Assembly (NCBI GenBank): GCA_030539495.1 | Contig: JAUNRX010000001.1 | Coordinates: 100,642 to 164,641 of the forward strand | From: a bacterium | Lineage (GTDB): Bacteria; Bacillota; Clostridia; Lachnospirales; Lachnospiraceae | Length of the DNA stretch: 64,000 nucleotides | Direction of reading: 5' to 3' | Part shown: positions 43,599 to 52,999 of the stretch, piece by piece | Position numbering within the stretch: the stretch's first letter is position 1 | Layout: each line of letters starts with the position of its first letter | The notes under the pieces: generated by a model | What the model saw: the letters and a program-made list of their open reading frames with translations, nothing else | The model's database searches: none | Told to the model about the DNA's origin: nothing | Program-made: the position numbers and the translations under genes

Positions 43599-44780
43599 TT
43601 ATTTCTTTTTATTAGCTTCATATTGAGTAAGGATACGTTGAATCTTTTCTGTTGGACTTAATAAGTCACTAATAGAATTGTCATGATTTAATGTATCGAT
43701 TAATAATGCGATATATTTAGACATATCAACGTTAATATAGTAAGGTTTTGATAATAATTCATCTGGTTGATATACAAGGTTTGTAGTTAAGATTCTGTAG
43801 AATAAGCCTTGTTCAAAAGCTTCATCAAATTGATCAAAACCATTTGTAAATAAACCAAATGTGGATGCGATAAAGATTCTACCCGCTTTACGGCGTTTTA
43901 ATTCTTTAGCAACATCTAACATACTTTCACCTGAAGAAATCATATCATCAACGATGATAACGTCTTTACCTTCAAGATCAGCACCTAAGAATTCGTGAGC
44001 GATAATTGGATTACGTCCATCAACGATTGTTGTGTAATCGCGGCGTTTATAGAACATACCTACGTCTACACCCATTACATTACCGAAGTATACGGCTCTG
44101 CCCATGGCACCTTCATCAGGGGAAATAACCATCATTTGCTCAGCATTTATATTAAGATCAGGAACATTCTTTAATAATGCTTTAATAAATTGATATGTTG
44201 GCATTATTGTTTCGAAACTCTTAAGAGGAATTGAGTTTTGAACTCTAGGATCGTGAGCATCAAAAGTAATAATGCTTTCTACACCCATGCTTGTTAATTC
44301 TTGCAATGCTAATGCACAGTCTAAAGATTCTCTAGAACTACGTTTGTGTTGACGACTTTCATATAAGAAAGGCATGATAACAGTAATTCTACGTGCCTTA
44401 CCACCAATAGCTGCAATGATTCTCTTAAGATCTTGATAATGATCATCTGGAGACATGTGGTTTGTTTGACCACATACACTGTAAGTTAGGCTATGATTAC
44501 ATACGTCTACTAAGATATAAACGTCAGAACCACGAACAGATTCGCGAATTACACCTTTTGCTTCACCAGAACCAAAGCGAGGACAAGCTGCATCTACTAA
44601 GTAAGAATCACGTTTATACCCTTTAAATACTATGTTCCCAGAGTGTTCGCTTTGGCGATCTGTTCTCCATTGAACGATGTAATCGTCCACTTTTTTTCCT
44701 AAACTTCGACTGCTTTCGAGAGCAACAATTCCTAATGTACCTACAGGAATTGTTTCCAAATTATTATCTTGTTGCGACAT
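43599..44780 (-). CDS. prs: Ribose-phosphate pyrophosphokinase family protein (long form)
   Basis: Makes PRPP from ribose-5-phosphate and ATP. The 393-residue protein has the PRPP-binding loop DVIIVDDMISSGESM, the ATP-side FDAHDPRVQNSIPL and an RQHKRSSRES segment. It is about 75 residues longer than usual Prs proteins, and the loop reads SSGES instead of the usual DTAGT type, so it is a divergent form. The ATG at 44780 follows GGAGGAGACATTC. PRPP feeds purine, pyrimidine and NAD salvage (pncB). Full PRPP synthetase activity is likely but not certain. Confidence 0.85.
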   Translation of the reverse strand: MSQQDNNLETIPVGTLGIVALESSRSLGKKVDDYIVQWRTDRQSEHSGNIVFKGYKRDSYLVDAACPRFGSGEAKGVIRESVRGSDVYILVDVCNHSLTYSVCGQTNHMSPDDHYQDLKRIIAAIGGKARRITVIMPFLYESRQHKRSSRESLDCALALQELTSMGVESIITFDAHDPRVQNSIPLKSFETIMPTYQFIKALLKNVPDLNINAEQMMVISPDEGAMGRAVYFGNVMGVDVGMFYKRRDYTTIVDGRNPIIAHEFLGADLEGKDVIIVDDMISSGESMLDVAKELKRRKAGRIFIASTFGLFTNGFDQFDEAFEQGLFYRILTTNLVYQPDELLSKPYYINVDMSKYIALLIDTLNHDNSISDLLSPTEKIQRILTQYEANKKK

Positions 44781-44947
44781 GAATGTCTCCTCCATCTATA
44801 TTTGCTATTTCAGAATGAATTTTTGAAAAACTACCCATATAAAAAGTAATTTAGTCAAATTAGTTACCTATTTCTTGGTAACAATGTCCATTAATGTTTA
44901 TACCATTATACTTAAAATTCGTCAAGGACAAAATACCCCATAAAATA

Positions 44948-45958
44948 TTATATTTTTCTATCTTGCAGATGCTTTGTGAAGCGTATATCATCGCCATAAA
45001 TGTTTAATAAGGTATAGTTTCCAATTAAACGTGAGCTGATTCGCTCGCTATAAGTTGCTAATAATTCCTCTGGAGATAGATTTGTAGAAATAATGGTTGA
45101 TTTCTTCTTTAAATGACGTTCATTAATGCAATTGTAAAGCTGAGAAGTTACAAATGTATTATTGAATTCAGTACCTAGATCATCAATGATTAATAAATCA
45201 CTTTCATATATGAAATCTTCATTTAATTGTTGTTCTTGCTTACTATATTGTTCGTTTGAACGTTGAAACTTATTCTTCTCTAAGATATCAAATAATTGAT
45301 AAGAAGTTAAATAGATTACAGTAACGGCTCGGTTAATCAATTCGTTAGCAATGGAGTTTGCTAAAAAGGTCTTTCCCACGCCTGCATTACCATAAATCAA
45401 AAGATTTTGATAATTAGTGGAAAAGTTCTCAATATACTGCTTACATGTTGAAAGTACGCGTATCATGTTGTCGTAAGGGGTTAGACCTGTAAGTTCGTTG
45501 ACCATATCTTTAGAATAATAGCCAAGACGGAACTTAGAAAAATTCTCATCTTTAATAATTTCCCTTACAGTGTCCTGAGAAAATAGCATATTGACAATTG
45601 CCTGTTTGAAACAATGACATTTTTCATTATCAATATATCCTGTATCTTTACAGTCAGGGCATGTATAAACTGGAGACAGATAATCTGCAGGATATCCATT
45701 GCTGACAAGCAGTTCCTTTTTACATTGAGATAGCTCTTCATTTCGATTTTTTAACGTCTGGATTGCAGAGTTATCCCCCATAATTGACAGCTTGGCCGCT
45801 TCCACGGAATAGGTAATGATGGAATCATCCAATTCCTTTAATGCAGGAATTTTTGCAAAGACTTCCTGCTCCCGTTCTTTTAAGATACGTTTATTATGTG
45901 ATCGCTTAAGATCATAATCTCGTTGTATGGCATTATACTGCCAGTTATTAAGAACCAT
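44948..45958 (-). CDS. Helicase loader ATPase (DnaI/DnaC family)
   Basis: A 336-residue AAA+ protein. The N-terminal part has a coiled stretch and a CPDCKDTGY...CHC zinc-binding site (about 100-120); the C-terminal ATPase shows Walker A GNAGVGKTF (about 193-201), Walker B DLLIIDDLGTE and a sensor in TIISTNLSPEEL. In Firmicutes DnaI loads the DnaB helicase onto DNA. It follows the DnaD-domain gene by 12 bases on the same strand, a conserved pair with a function in primosome assembly. Confidence 0.9.
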   Translation of the reverse strand: MVLNNWQYNAIQRDYDLKRSHNKRILKEREQEVFAKIPALKELDDSIITYSVEAAKLSIMGDNSAIQTLKNRNEELSQCKKELLVSNGYPADYLSPVYTCPDCKDTGYIDNEKCHCFKQAIVNMLFSQDTVREIIKDENFSKFRLGYYSKDMVNELTGLTPYDNMIRVLSTCKQYIENFSTNYQNLLIYGNAGVGKTFLANSIANELINRAVTVIYLTSYQLFDILEKNKFQRSNEQYSKQEQQLNEDFIYESDLLIIDDLGTEFNNTFVTSQLYNCINERHLKKKSTIISTNLSPEELLATYSERISSRLIGNYTLLNIYGDDIRFTKHLQDRKI

Positions 45959-45970
45959 TAAATAGTCCTC

Positions 45971-47086
45971 CTATTGTTTGTTTAATAAGAGTTGTTCCAT
46001 TTTACGAAAATCTTCTTTGGAATAATTTCTTTGGGCAAAATTATTAAACTTATTATTTGTATTTGTCTTAGCTACTGTTTGTTTTTGTGCATTATATGCT
46101 GGTTTCGCCTGTTTTGCATGAGTCTGATCCAATTTTGTTACATCTGTAATAGATTTTACATTGTTCTCTGACCAGCTGGTAATGATTTTATCAGCATAAT
46201 TAAAATCAGGTTTTCCAGTACGTAATAAAGTACGATTACATGCCTCGATAATAAGTTCAAGTGGAAGGTTTAAATGATTAATCCATTTATTGATAAATTT
46301 GATTTCTATGTCACCAGGCGTTCTATTAAGGCCAAATGCCTTATTAATAGCTTGGTATGTTTTGTTGTATTTATTCGTATATTGTTTTGCCTTTTCTTCT
46401 GAGTCGATGCCTTCTTTTGCCCAGCCAAGAGCAACGGCTTCTACGTAGCTTGCACTTTTCTTATTAATTGAAATACAGTACTCAAATAAAAATAGGATCA
46501 AGTCTGATGAAAATCCGATGTTTTCATATAAATATAAGATTAATTGTTGATCTGCAGATTTTAATGGACGAGCCATATAGCTTTCTACAGCAGCTAAAAG
46601 AAGCTGAACATTATCATCTTTGCTCATTAATTCAATTTGTGCTTTTGTATAAGTTGGCTTAATAATTGCATCATTTGATGTTGCGTTTTCTTTATTATTT
46701 GCTATGGTGGAAGCTGTTCCCTGGTGTATATTGGTTTTATTTACCTCGATATTTGCTGTATACAGAGGATAGTTTTCTGTTAATGGTACAGCTGGATTAT
46801 TAAAGGTAATATTTGTAATTTGATTGTTTTCATCTCTAGTTACTAGAATTAGATTTACTTTTTCCCAGTATGCAATGGCGCGCATAATATCTTTTTCGGT
46901 GTCTTCTAATTGATCTGCAATAGTAGAGATTGATAAATCGAATGTATTACTACTTAGACATCGGAGTAAATAAAGATAAACTTTTACATAAGCACCATTT
47001 GCAGTTGGCATATAGCTATCAATGAATATGTTTGAAATGATAGTAACGTCGTTGTTATGGTTTGTTCTTAATGATATGGTACTCAT
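45971..47086 (-). CDS. DnaD domain replication/primosome protein
   Basis: A 371-residue protein with an N-terminal winged helix (GAYVKVYLYLLRCLSSNTFDL) and two DnaD/DnaB_2 type domains (about 150-230 and 240-320, with YENIGFSSDLILFLFEYC and ADKIITSWSENNVKS). The middle and C-terminal linkers are rich in Asn, Lys and Gln. DnaD-type proteins work with DnaI to load the helicase. AGGAGGG precedes the ATG. Together with the DnaI-like gene it forms a two-gene operon. Confidence 0.85.
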   Translation of the reverse strand: MSTISLRTNHNNDVTIISNIFIDSYMPTANGAYVKVYLYLLRCLSSNTFDLSISTIADQLEDTEKDIMRAIAYWEKVNLILVTRDENNQITNITFNNPAVPLTENYPLYTANIEVNKTNIHQGTASTIANNKENATSNDAIIKPTYTKAQIELMSKDDNVQLLLAAVESYMARPLKSADQQLILYLYENIGFSSDLILFLFEYCISINKKSASYVEAVALGWAKEGIDSEEKAKQYTNKYNKTYQAINKAFGLNRTPGDIEIKFINKWINHLNLPLELIIEACNRTLLRTGKPDFNYADKIITSWSENNVKSITDVTKLDQTHAKQAKPAYNAQKQTVAKTNTNNKFNNFAQRNYSKEDFRKMEQLLLNKQ

Positions 47087-47228
47087 ATACCCTCCTGATT
47101 AGACAATAAAAAATAGTATAAAAACATACATGCTTTATACTACTCTGTTGATAGTTACGATTATTATAGCACAGAAGAAAAATTAAGAAAATAGCGTAAT
47201 TATAGAGCGGTTTCCAGAAAAAATCTAC

Positions 47229-47255
47229 TGTGGATAATGTGGACAAAGTGGATAA
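47229..47255. promoter_or_regulatory. Three adjacent DnaA-box-like 9-mers
   Basis: TGTGGATAA (47229-47237), TGTGGACAA (47238-47246) and AGTGGATAA (47247-47255) lie head to tail without gaps. The first is an exact reverse of the DnaA consensus TTATCCACA; the others differ by one base. They lie in the 331-base region between dnaD and murC, upstream of the dnaD-dnaI operon on its strand. Confidence 0.55.
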
Positions 47256-47363
47256 AAATAAGTTAGAATTTGTAAAATAAAGGTGAATAACCTGTAGAGG
47301 CTATTTTTGCTGAAAAAAATAAGGGTTTTCTTATCAAAACTAGTTTGTGTAAAAATAAAAAAA

Positions 47364-47417
47364 TCCACAACCTTTTTTCAAAAATAATGTTGATAAGATT
47401 GTGGATATTGTGGATAA
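47364..47417 (-). terminator. murC terminator region containing two more DnaA-box-like 9-mers
   Basis: ATCCACAA (47364-47371) can pair with TTGTGGAT (47399-47406), and on the minus strand a T-run follows, suggesting the murC terminator. The right side contains TGTGGATAT (47400-47408) and an exact TGTGGATAA (47409-47417), again abutting, and directly next to the murC stop codon. Confidence 0.5.
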
Positions 47418-48800
47418 CTATTTTCCGAGTAAAGATTCACCGATAGAAACTACGTCTCCGGCACCCATTGTTATCAACAGATCACCGGTACTGTATTTTT
47501 CTAAAATAAAGTTCTCAATCTCATCAAAGCTTGGGAAGTAGTAAGCATCTTTCCCTTTTTCTTTTAATAAATTAAGAATGTCTTTTGAGGAAATATCCCC
47601 TGGATTTACTTCACGAGCCGCATAGATATCAGTTAATATTATATGATCTGCTGCTGAGAGTGCCTCTGCAAATTCAGGAAGAAATGCTTTCGTTCTTGTA
47701 TACGTATGAGGTTGGAATACAACCCAGATACTTTTTGCAGGATAACGTCTTGCAGCTTCTAATGTTGCTTTGATTTCTGTTGGATGATGAGCATAATCGT
47801 CAATAATTGTAAGTTCTCCAATTTTTCCTTTATATTGGAAACGGCGGTCTGTTCCGCGGAATTCTTGTAAGCCTTGTTCAGCAATTGGGAACGGAATGTT
47901 CGTAATATAGCCAACGGCTAATGCGGCTAACGAGTTAGAAACATTATGTCTGCCGACTACAGATAAATGCATGCGGTGCTTGAATTCGCCATTTACATAT
48001 AAATCATAGCAGCCGAAGCCATTTTCATCATATTTAATGTTATCTGCTGCAAAGAAATCTTTTTCTTTATTAAATCCGTATGTGATAACGTTACAAGTTA
48101 AATCACTTGTGATTTCTTCATAGTGATCAATTTCTCCATTAATGATTAACGTTCCATCTTCAGGAAGTCTATGTGCAAACTCTTTAAATGATGCACGGAT
48201 ATCATTGATGTCTTTAAAGAAGTCCATATGATCTTCTTCGATATTGAGGATAACGCTGATTTTTGGATTGAAATGTAAGAAGCTGTTTGTATATTCACAA
48301 GCTTCTGTTATGAAATTACCGCTTTTACCGATTCTTAAGTTTCCGTTGATTGCTTTTAAGATACCGCCAACAGAGATTGTTGGGTCCTTTTCACCAGCAA
48401 GAAAGATGTGAGATACCATACTAGTCGTTGTTGTTTTTCCGTGAGTTCCGGAAATTGCGATTGGAGTTTCATAATTTTTCATTACTTGGCCAACCATTTC
48501 TGCTCTAGGCATCATAGGGATTCCAAGCTCTTCCGCAGCAACGAATTCGGGATTATTTTTGCTAATTGCTGCTGTGTAAACAACTAAATCGATATTTTTA
48601 GTAATATTTTGAGCTCTTTGACCATATAATATATTAATGCCCATTGTTTCTAGGTGTTTTGTAATATTGCTTTCTTTCGCATCAGAACCGCTAATAGTAA
48701 AACCAGCACTATGTAACAGTTCGGCGAAACCACTCATACTAATTCCTCCTATGCCCATAAAATAAATGTGGCAAGGATGTTTAAAATCAATTTTATACAT
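47418..48800 (-). CDS. murC: UDP-N-acetylmuramate--L-alanine ligase
   Basis: MurC adds L-alanine to UDP-MurNAc, the first step of stem peptide synthesis. The 460-residue protein has an N-terminal nucleotide fold (FMGIGGISMSGFAELLHSAG), the ATP loop SGTHGKTTTT (about 118-126) and the central NIEEDHMDFF and C-terminal DDYAHHPTEIKATL motifs. The ATG at 48800 is chosen; a GTG at 48812 lies next to the AGGA site. It has its own promoter and a terminator and complements ddl and murI in the window. Confidence 0.95.
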   Translation of the reverse strand: MYKIDFKHPCHIYFMGIGGISMSGFAELLHSAGFTISGSDAKESNITKHLETMGINILYGQRAQNITKNIDLVVYTAAISKNNPEFVAAEELGIPMMPRAEMVGQVMKNYETPIAISGTHGKTTTTSMVSHIFLAGEKDPTISVGGILKAINGNLRIGKSGNFITEACEYTNSFLHFNPKISVILNIEEDHMDFFKDINDIRASFKEFAHRLPEDGTLIINGEIDHYEEITSDLTCNVITYGFNKEKDFFAADNIKYDENGFGCYDLYVNGEFKHRMHLSVVGRHNVSNSLAALAVGYITNIPFPIAEQGLQEFRGTDRRFQYKGKIGELTIIDDYAHHPTEIKATLEAARRYPAKSIWVVFQPHTYTRTKAFLPEFAEALSAADHIILTDIYAAREVNPGDISSKDILNLLKEKGKDAYYFPSFDEIENFILEKYSTGDLLITMGAGDVVSIGESLLGK

Positions 48801-48850
48801 AATAGAGTACACGTCCTATTCTTATATTTTATATATGATATTATATTGTT

Positions 48851-48878
48851 ATTATAACCATTTGTGTTTAAATTACAA
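48851..48878 (-). promoter_or_regulatory. Sigma-A promoter of murC
   Basis: On the minus strand TTGTAA (48878-48873) and TATAAT (48856-48851) are spaced 16 bases. The rest of the 322-base murC-glgC divergent gap is AT-rich without other signals apart from the glgC promoter. Confidence 0.6.
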
Positions 48879-49064
48879 TATGATTTCTTTATATAAATGG
48901 ATATGAAATGTTTATCTATGGAAAACAATATAAAATTGCTTATTAATAGGAATAAAAACCCAATTCGTATAAAGAAACTGAATAAAAAAATAGTCAAAAA
49001 GTATCCGTTTTTAGATGTTTTGACGGTGAGAATTGACAAATGAGTAAAATTTTAGCAATTTTTA

Positions 49065-49093
49065 TTCACATTTTAGAAAAATGATGGTATAAT
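49065..49093 (+). promoter_or_regulatory. Sigma-A promoter of glgC-glgD
   Basis: TTCACA at 49065-49070 and TATAAT at 49088-49093 are separated by 17 bases, 30 bases before the glgC start codon. Confidence 0.65.
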
Positions 49094-49122
49094 AAATTTA
49101 TTAAACAACAAGAGGTGATTGC

Positions 49123-50394
49123 ATGATTAAAAAAGAAATGATAGCAATGCTGCTTGCGGGGGGACAAGGCTCAAGACTAGGTGTCTTGACAGCTCATGTT
49201 GCAAAACCTGCAGTCGCTTTTGGTGGAAAGTACAGAATTATCGATTTTCCTTTAAGTAATTGTATCAACTCAGGAGTTGATACCGTAGGAGTCTTAACTC
49301 AGTATCAACCATTAAGACTTAATACACACATTGGAATAGGTATTCCTTGGGATCTTGACCGTAATATTGGCGGTGTATCAATCCTTCCACCATATGAAAA
49401 GAGTACGAGTAGCGAATGGTATACTGGTACAGCAAACGCAATTTATCAAAATTTAGAATTTATGGAGTACTATAATCCAGAATATGTGTTAATATTAGGT
49501 GGGGACCATATTTATAAGATGGATTACGAAGTAATGTTGGAATTCCATAAAGCTAACAAGGCAGATGTTACTTTAGCAACAATACCAGTACCTATGGAAG
49601 AAGCATCAAGATTTGGTGTAGTAATTACAGATGAGAATAAGAGAATACAAGAGTTTGAAGAAAAACCAGAAAAGCCAAGAAGTAATTTAGCTTCTATGGG
49701 AATTTACATATTTAGTTGGAAAGTGCTAAAAGAAGCACTTATTACATTGAAAGATCAAAAGGGTTGTGACTTTGGTAAGCACATTATTCCATATTGTCAT
49801 GAACGCGGAGATCGAATTTTTGCTTATGAATATAATGGTTATTGGAAAGATGTTGGAACGCTTGGTTCCTACTGGGAATCCAATATGGAATTAATTGATT
49901 TGGTTCCTGTATTTAATTTATATGAAGAATTCTGGAAGATTTACACAAAGAGTGATATTATACCACCACAATTTATTTCCAAGGATGCTGAGATTGATAA
50001 GGCAATCATTGGTGAAGGTACGGAAGTTTACGGAAAAGTAAGCAATTCTGTAATTGGTTCAGGTGTTATAATTGAGGAAGGCGTAGAGATTCGAGACTCT
50101 ATTGTAATGAATGGAGTAAAAATTGGTAAGAATAGTGTTATTAATAAATCAATTATAGCCGATAATGTAATTGTTGGTGATGATGTACAGATGGGAATTG
50201 GTGAAGAACTACCTAATAGACTTCGTCCAGACATCTATGCATTTGGTCTTGTAACGGTTGGTGAAAATTCAGTAATTCCATCTGGCGTTAAAATTGGCAA
50301 GAATACTGCAATCTCAGGAAGGACAAGTCTTGAGGATTATAATGAGAAAACATTAGATAGCGGTGAAACACTAATAAAGGCAGGTGATCGATAA
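49123..50394 (+). CDS. glgC: Glucose-1-phosphate adenylyltransferase, catalytic subunit
   Basis: GlgC makes ADP-glucose for glycogen synthesis. The 423-residue protein has the nucleotidyl loop [12 protein letters not shown] (about 9-20), [16 protein letters not shown], the [11 protein letters not shown] catalytic region, EEKPEKP, and a C-terminal left-handed beta helix. AGAGGTG precedes the ATG. Its last base overlaps the glgD start (TAATG), so the two subunits are coupled. Catalytic residues appear intact, unlike in GlgD. Confidence 0.95.
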   Translation: MIKKEMIAMLLAGGQGSRLGVLTAHVAKPAVAFGGKYRIIDFPLSNCINSGVDTVGVLTQYQPLRLNTHIGIGIPWDLDRNIGGVSILPPYEKSTSSEWYTGTANAIYQNLEFMEYYNPEYVLILGGDHIYKMDYEVMLEFHKANKADVTLATIPVPMEEASRFGVVITDENKRIQEFEEKPEKPRSNLASMGIYIFSWKVLKEALITLKDQKGCDFGKHIIPYCHERGDRIFAYEYNGYWKDVGTLGSYWESNMELIDLVPVFNLYEEFWKIYTKSDIIPPQFISKDAEIDKAIIGEGTEVYGKVSNSVIGSGVIIEEGVEIRDSIVMNGVKIGKNSVINKSIIADNVIVGDDVQMGIGEELPNRLRPDIYAFGLVTVGENSVIPSGVKIGKNTAISGRTSLEDYNEKTLDSGETLIKAGDR

Positions 50395-51515
50395 TGCGAG
50401 CAATAGGAATTATTTTAGCAGGTGGTAACAGTAATAGAATGGGGAAATTAACAACCAGGAGAGCCATTGCTGCAATGCCAATTGCAGGTGGATATCGTAG
50501 TATCGATTTTGCTCTTAGTAATATGTCAAATTCCCATATTCAAAAAGTTGCAGTATTTACTCAATATAATGCCAAATCTTTAAATGAGCATTTGAACTCA
50601 TCTAAATGGTGGGATTTTGGTCGTAAACAAGGTGGACTATTTGTATTTAATCCAACAATTACTGCAGATAATGGGTTCTGGTATAGAGGAACCGCAGATG
50701 CAATCGCTCAAAATATCAGTTTCTTAAAGAACAGCCATGAGCCATATGTTGTTATTGCATCTGGTGATGGAATTTATAAGCTAGACTATAACAAGGTTTT
50801 AGAATATCATATTAGTAAGAAAGCGGATATCACAATTGTTACAAAACGTGTTCCTGCAACAGAGGATTCTACTCGATTTGGATGTGTTCATGTAGATGTA
50901 GATAATCGTATTACTGATTTTGAGGAGAAGCCAATTGTTTCTAATGGAAATCTAGTTTCCTGCGGAATTTATATAATTCGAAGAAGACAATTAATTGAAT
51001 TCTTAGAGCGAGCAGAAGAAGAAGAAAGATATGATTTTGTTCAGGATATCATTGTTCGTTATAAGAATGCAAAGAGAATATTCTCTTATGAATTTACAGA
51101 TTATTGGAGCAATATTGCTACCATTGAATCATACTTTAAGACAAATATGGATTTCTTGAATAAGGATATTAGAGATTACTTCTTTAGGCAATATCCAGAT
51201 GTATATTCAAGAATTGAGGATCTTCCTCCTGCAAAGTATAACTTAGGAAGCAAGGTTCAGAACAGCTTAATATCAAGTGGATGTATCGTAAACGGTGAAG
51301 TTTCGGATTCTATCTTGTTTAAGAAAGCATACATAGGTAATAACACAGTTATCAAAAACTCTATCATCTTAAATGATGTATTTATAGGGGATAACGCTTA
51401 CATTGAAAATTGTATTGTGGAGAGTAGAGATACCATTCGAGCTAATTCGAGCTACATAGGCGAACCAGAACATGTACGTATTGTTGTGGAGCACAACGAA
51501 AGGTTTATTCTATAA
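50394..51515 (+). CDS. glgD: Glucose-1-phosphate adenylyltransferase, GlgD subunit
   Basis: A 373-residue paralog of GlgC. It keeps the fold (IGIILAGGNSNRMGKLTTRR, GYRSIDFALSNMSNS) and a beta-helix end, but the catalytic GGDHIY segment reads SGDGIYKLDY. In Firmicutes GlgD is weakly or not active and raises the activity of GlgC in a mixed tetramer. It starts within the glgC stop codon. spoVG follows after 60 bases. Confidence 0.93.
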   Translation: MRAIGIILAGGNSNRMGKLTTRRAIAAMPIAGGYRSIDFALSNMSNSHIQKVAVFTQYNAKSLNEHLNSSKWWDFGRKQGGLFVFNPTITADNGFWYRGTADAIAQNISFLKNSHEPYVVIASGDGIYKLDYNKVLEYHISKKADITIVTKRVPATEDSTRFGCVHVDVDNRITDFEEKPIVSNGNLVSCGIYIIRRRQLIEFLERAEEEERYDFVQDIIVRYKNAKRIFSYEFTDYWSNIATIESYFKTNMDFLNKDIRDYFFRQYPDVYSRIEDLPPAKYNLGSKVQNSLISSGCIVNGEVSDSILFKKAYIGNNTVIKNSIILNDVFIGDNAYIENCIVESRDTIRANSSYIGEPEHVRIVVEHNERFIL

Positions 51516-51575
51516 TTTACAATATAATATATATAAAAATTATAAGATACTATATCGCTAAAGGGGGTACCAATA

Positions 51576-51854
51576 ATGCAGATTACTGACGTTAGAGTAC
51601 GAAAGGTTGCCAAAGAAGGTAAAATGAAAGCCGTAGTTTCAATTACACTAGATAATGAATTTGTAGTTCATGATATCAAGGTTATTGAAGGCGAAAAAGG
51701 ATTATTTATTGCTATGCCAAGTAGAAGAGCTGGTGATGGGGAATATCGTGATATTGCTCACCCAATTAATTCAGAAACTCGTGAGAAAATCCAAAAGATT
51801 ATTATTGAGAAGTATGAAATCGCATTAGCAGAAAATGATTCTGAAGAGGAATAA
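51576..51854 (+). CDS. spoVG: SpoVG family regulator
   Basis: A 92-residue protein with the SpoVG pattern [32 protein letters not shown] and [22 protein letters not shown]. SpoVG is a small nucleic-acid-binding regulator that affects septation in sporulation and other surface traits. AAGGGGG precedes the ATG. No clear sigma-H promoter was found in the 60-base gap after glgD; it may be read with glgCD or from a weak AT-rich promoter there. Confidence 0.95.
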   Translation: MQITDVRVRKVAKEGKMKAVVSITLDNEFVVHDIKVIEGEKGLFIAMPSRRAGDGEYRDIAHPINSETREKIQKIIIEKYEIALAENDSEEE

Positions 51855-51922
51855 TAATCATCGTTTAGTTTATAGATTATACATCTAGAGAACTAACTAT
51901 GATGGACAAGCAATTCTGAGAG

Positions 51923-51960
51923 AAGAGGACGTTCAATTATGGACATCCTCTTTTCTTTTT
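51923..51960 (+). terminator. Terminator of glgCD-spoVG
   Basis: AAGAGGACGTTC pairs with GGACATCCTCTT with two imperfections, followed by a T-rich tail. Confidence 0.75.
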
Positions 51961-52080
51961 ATCGAAGAGGGAACTTCTATTCAGAAGCCTTCCGTTCGAT
52001 AAAAAGCATCCTGGAAAGCGGAGGCTGATTGCACACTCACCCGAAAAGAAAGATATCGTTGATACGATCGGGTTCAGAAT
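51953..52080. repeat. Copy D of the dispersed palindrome-rich repeat
   Basis: TTTTTATCGAA near 51956 pairs with TTCGATAAAAA near 51999-52009, enclosing a CTTCT/AGAAG stem. This is followed by GAGGCTGATTG, which matches the reverse complement of the CAATCAGCCTC in copy B (29418-29428), and by an ATCG/CGAT stem and GTTCAGAATG, which also occurs in copy A (101-110). It lies between spoVG and the transglutaminase gene. Confidence 0.55.
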
Positions 52081-52138
52081 GCTAAATACATATGAAAGAT
52101 TAAAGGCTAGATCATTTTTATATATGTTAGGAGGAGCT

Positions 52139-52999
52139 ATGAAAACTCTTGGAAAAATAGCAGTATTGCTTGGGACTATCGCACTTCTTACTTATATATT
52201 AATTGATAAATATCATGTGAATATGTATTTTACAAGCATGACTCAGGAAGAAAAACAGGATAATGATGAGAAGTTTATAGAACAGTTGCGTGAAGGCATG
52301 TTAAGCAGGGAGAGAACGATTGAATTATCTTATAAGGGTGATGCAGATACGGTGCATGAATTTGTAGGAGATGCAATTACAAAGGTATTTGAAATTGATG
52401 ATGATCAAACAACTAGTGATTTTGATTATTTGAGGTATTGTTATTTGGGGACGGAAATTAAAATAAAGGGGTTCTTGGATACCTATAATGTGATTTATAC
52501 ATTTGAATATAATGAGACTAAGGAGCAGACTGAAATTGTTGATAAGAATATTAAGTCTGCGTTAAAAGTATTGAATATAGTAGATGAAACAGACTATGAG
52601 AAAATAAAAGCAATTCATAATTATATTATAAAAAACGCATCATATGATGTTAGAGTGGAGAAGAATTCAGCGTATGATAATTTGATTAATCGAAGTTCGG
52701 TTTGTCAGGGATACGCGTTGCTTACCTATAAGATGATGAAAGAGGCTGGAATTGACTGCAGAATAATAACTGGACAGGGAAAAGGAGTTAGCCATGCTTG
52801 GAATATTGTAAAACTGGATGGAAATTGGTACAACATAGATTGTACTTGGGATGATCCGGTTTCTTCAGATAAGAAGGAGCATTTAGAATATACTTATTTT
52901 TTAAAATCAAATAATGATTTTGGAGATCATGTTAGAGATAAAGAATTTAATACAGAGAGATTTAATGAGAGTTATAAAATGGCAGATATCTCTTATTGA
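52139..52999 (+). CDS. Transglutaminase-like membrane-anchored protein
   Basis: A 286-residue protein with an N-terminal membrane helix (about 5-23) and a transglutaminase-like domain. The catalytic triad is visible: Cys189 in SSVCQGYA, His219 in VSHAWNIV and Asp234 in NIDCTWDDP. Such domains act as proteases, cross-linkers or wall-modifying enzymes; the substrate here is unknown. The ATG at 52139 follows GGAGGAGCT; a longer frame from 52079 runs into the repeat. It is a single-gene unit with a terminator and follows repeat copy D. Confidence 0.85.
   Translation: MKTLGKIAVLLGTIALLTYILIDKYHVNMYFTSMTQEEKQDNDEKFIEQLREGMLSRERTIELSYKGDADTVHEFVGDAITKVFEIDDDQTTSDFDYLRYCYLGTEIKIKGFLDTYNVIYTFEYNETKEQTEIVDKNIKSALKVLNIVDETDYEKIKAIHNYIIKNASYDVRVEKNSAYDNLINRSSVCQGYALLTYKMMKEAGIDCRIITGQGKGVSHAWNIVKLDGNWYNIDCTWDDPVSSDKKEHLEYTYFLKSNNDFGDHVRDKEFNTERFNESYKMADISY

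Noticed and set aside
47087-47417. Replication origin
   Set aside because: DnaA-box-like arrays are present, but dnaA, dnaN and recF are not, and there is no typical AT-rich unwinding context. A secondary DnaA-binding site is the most that can be said.
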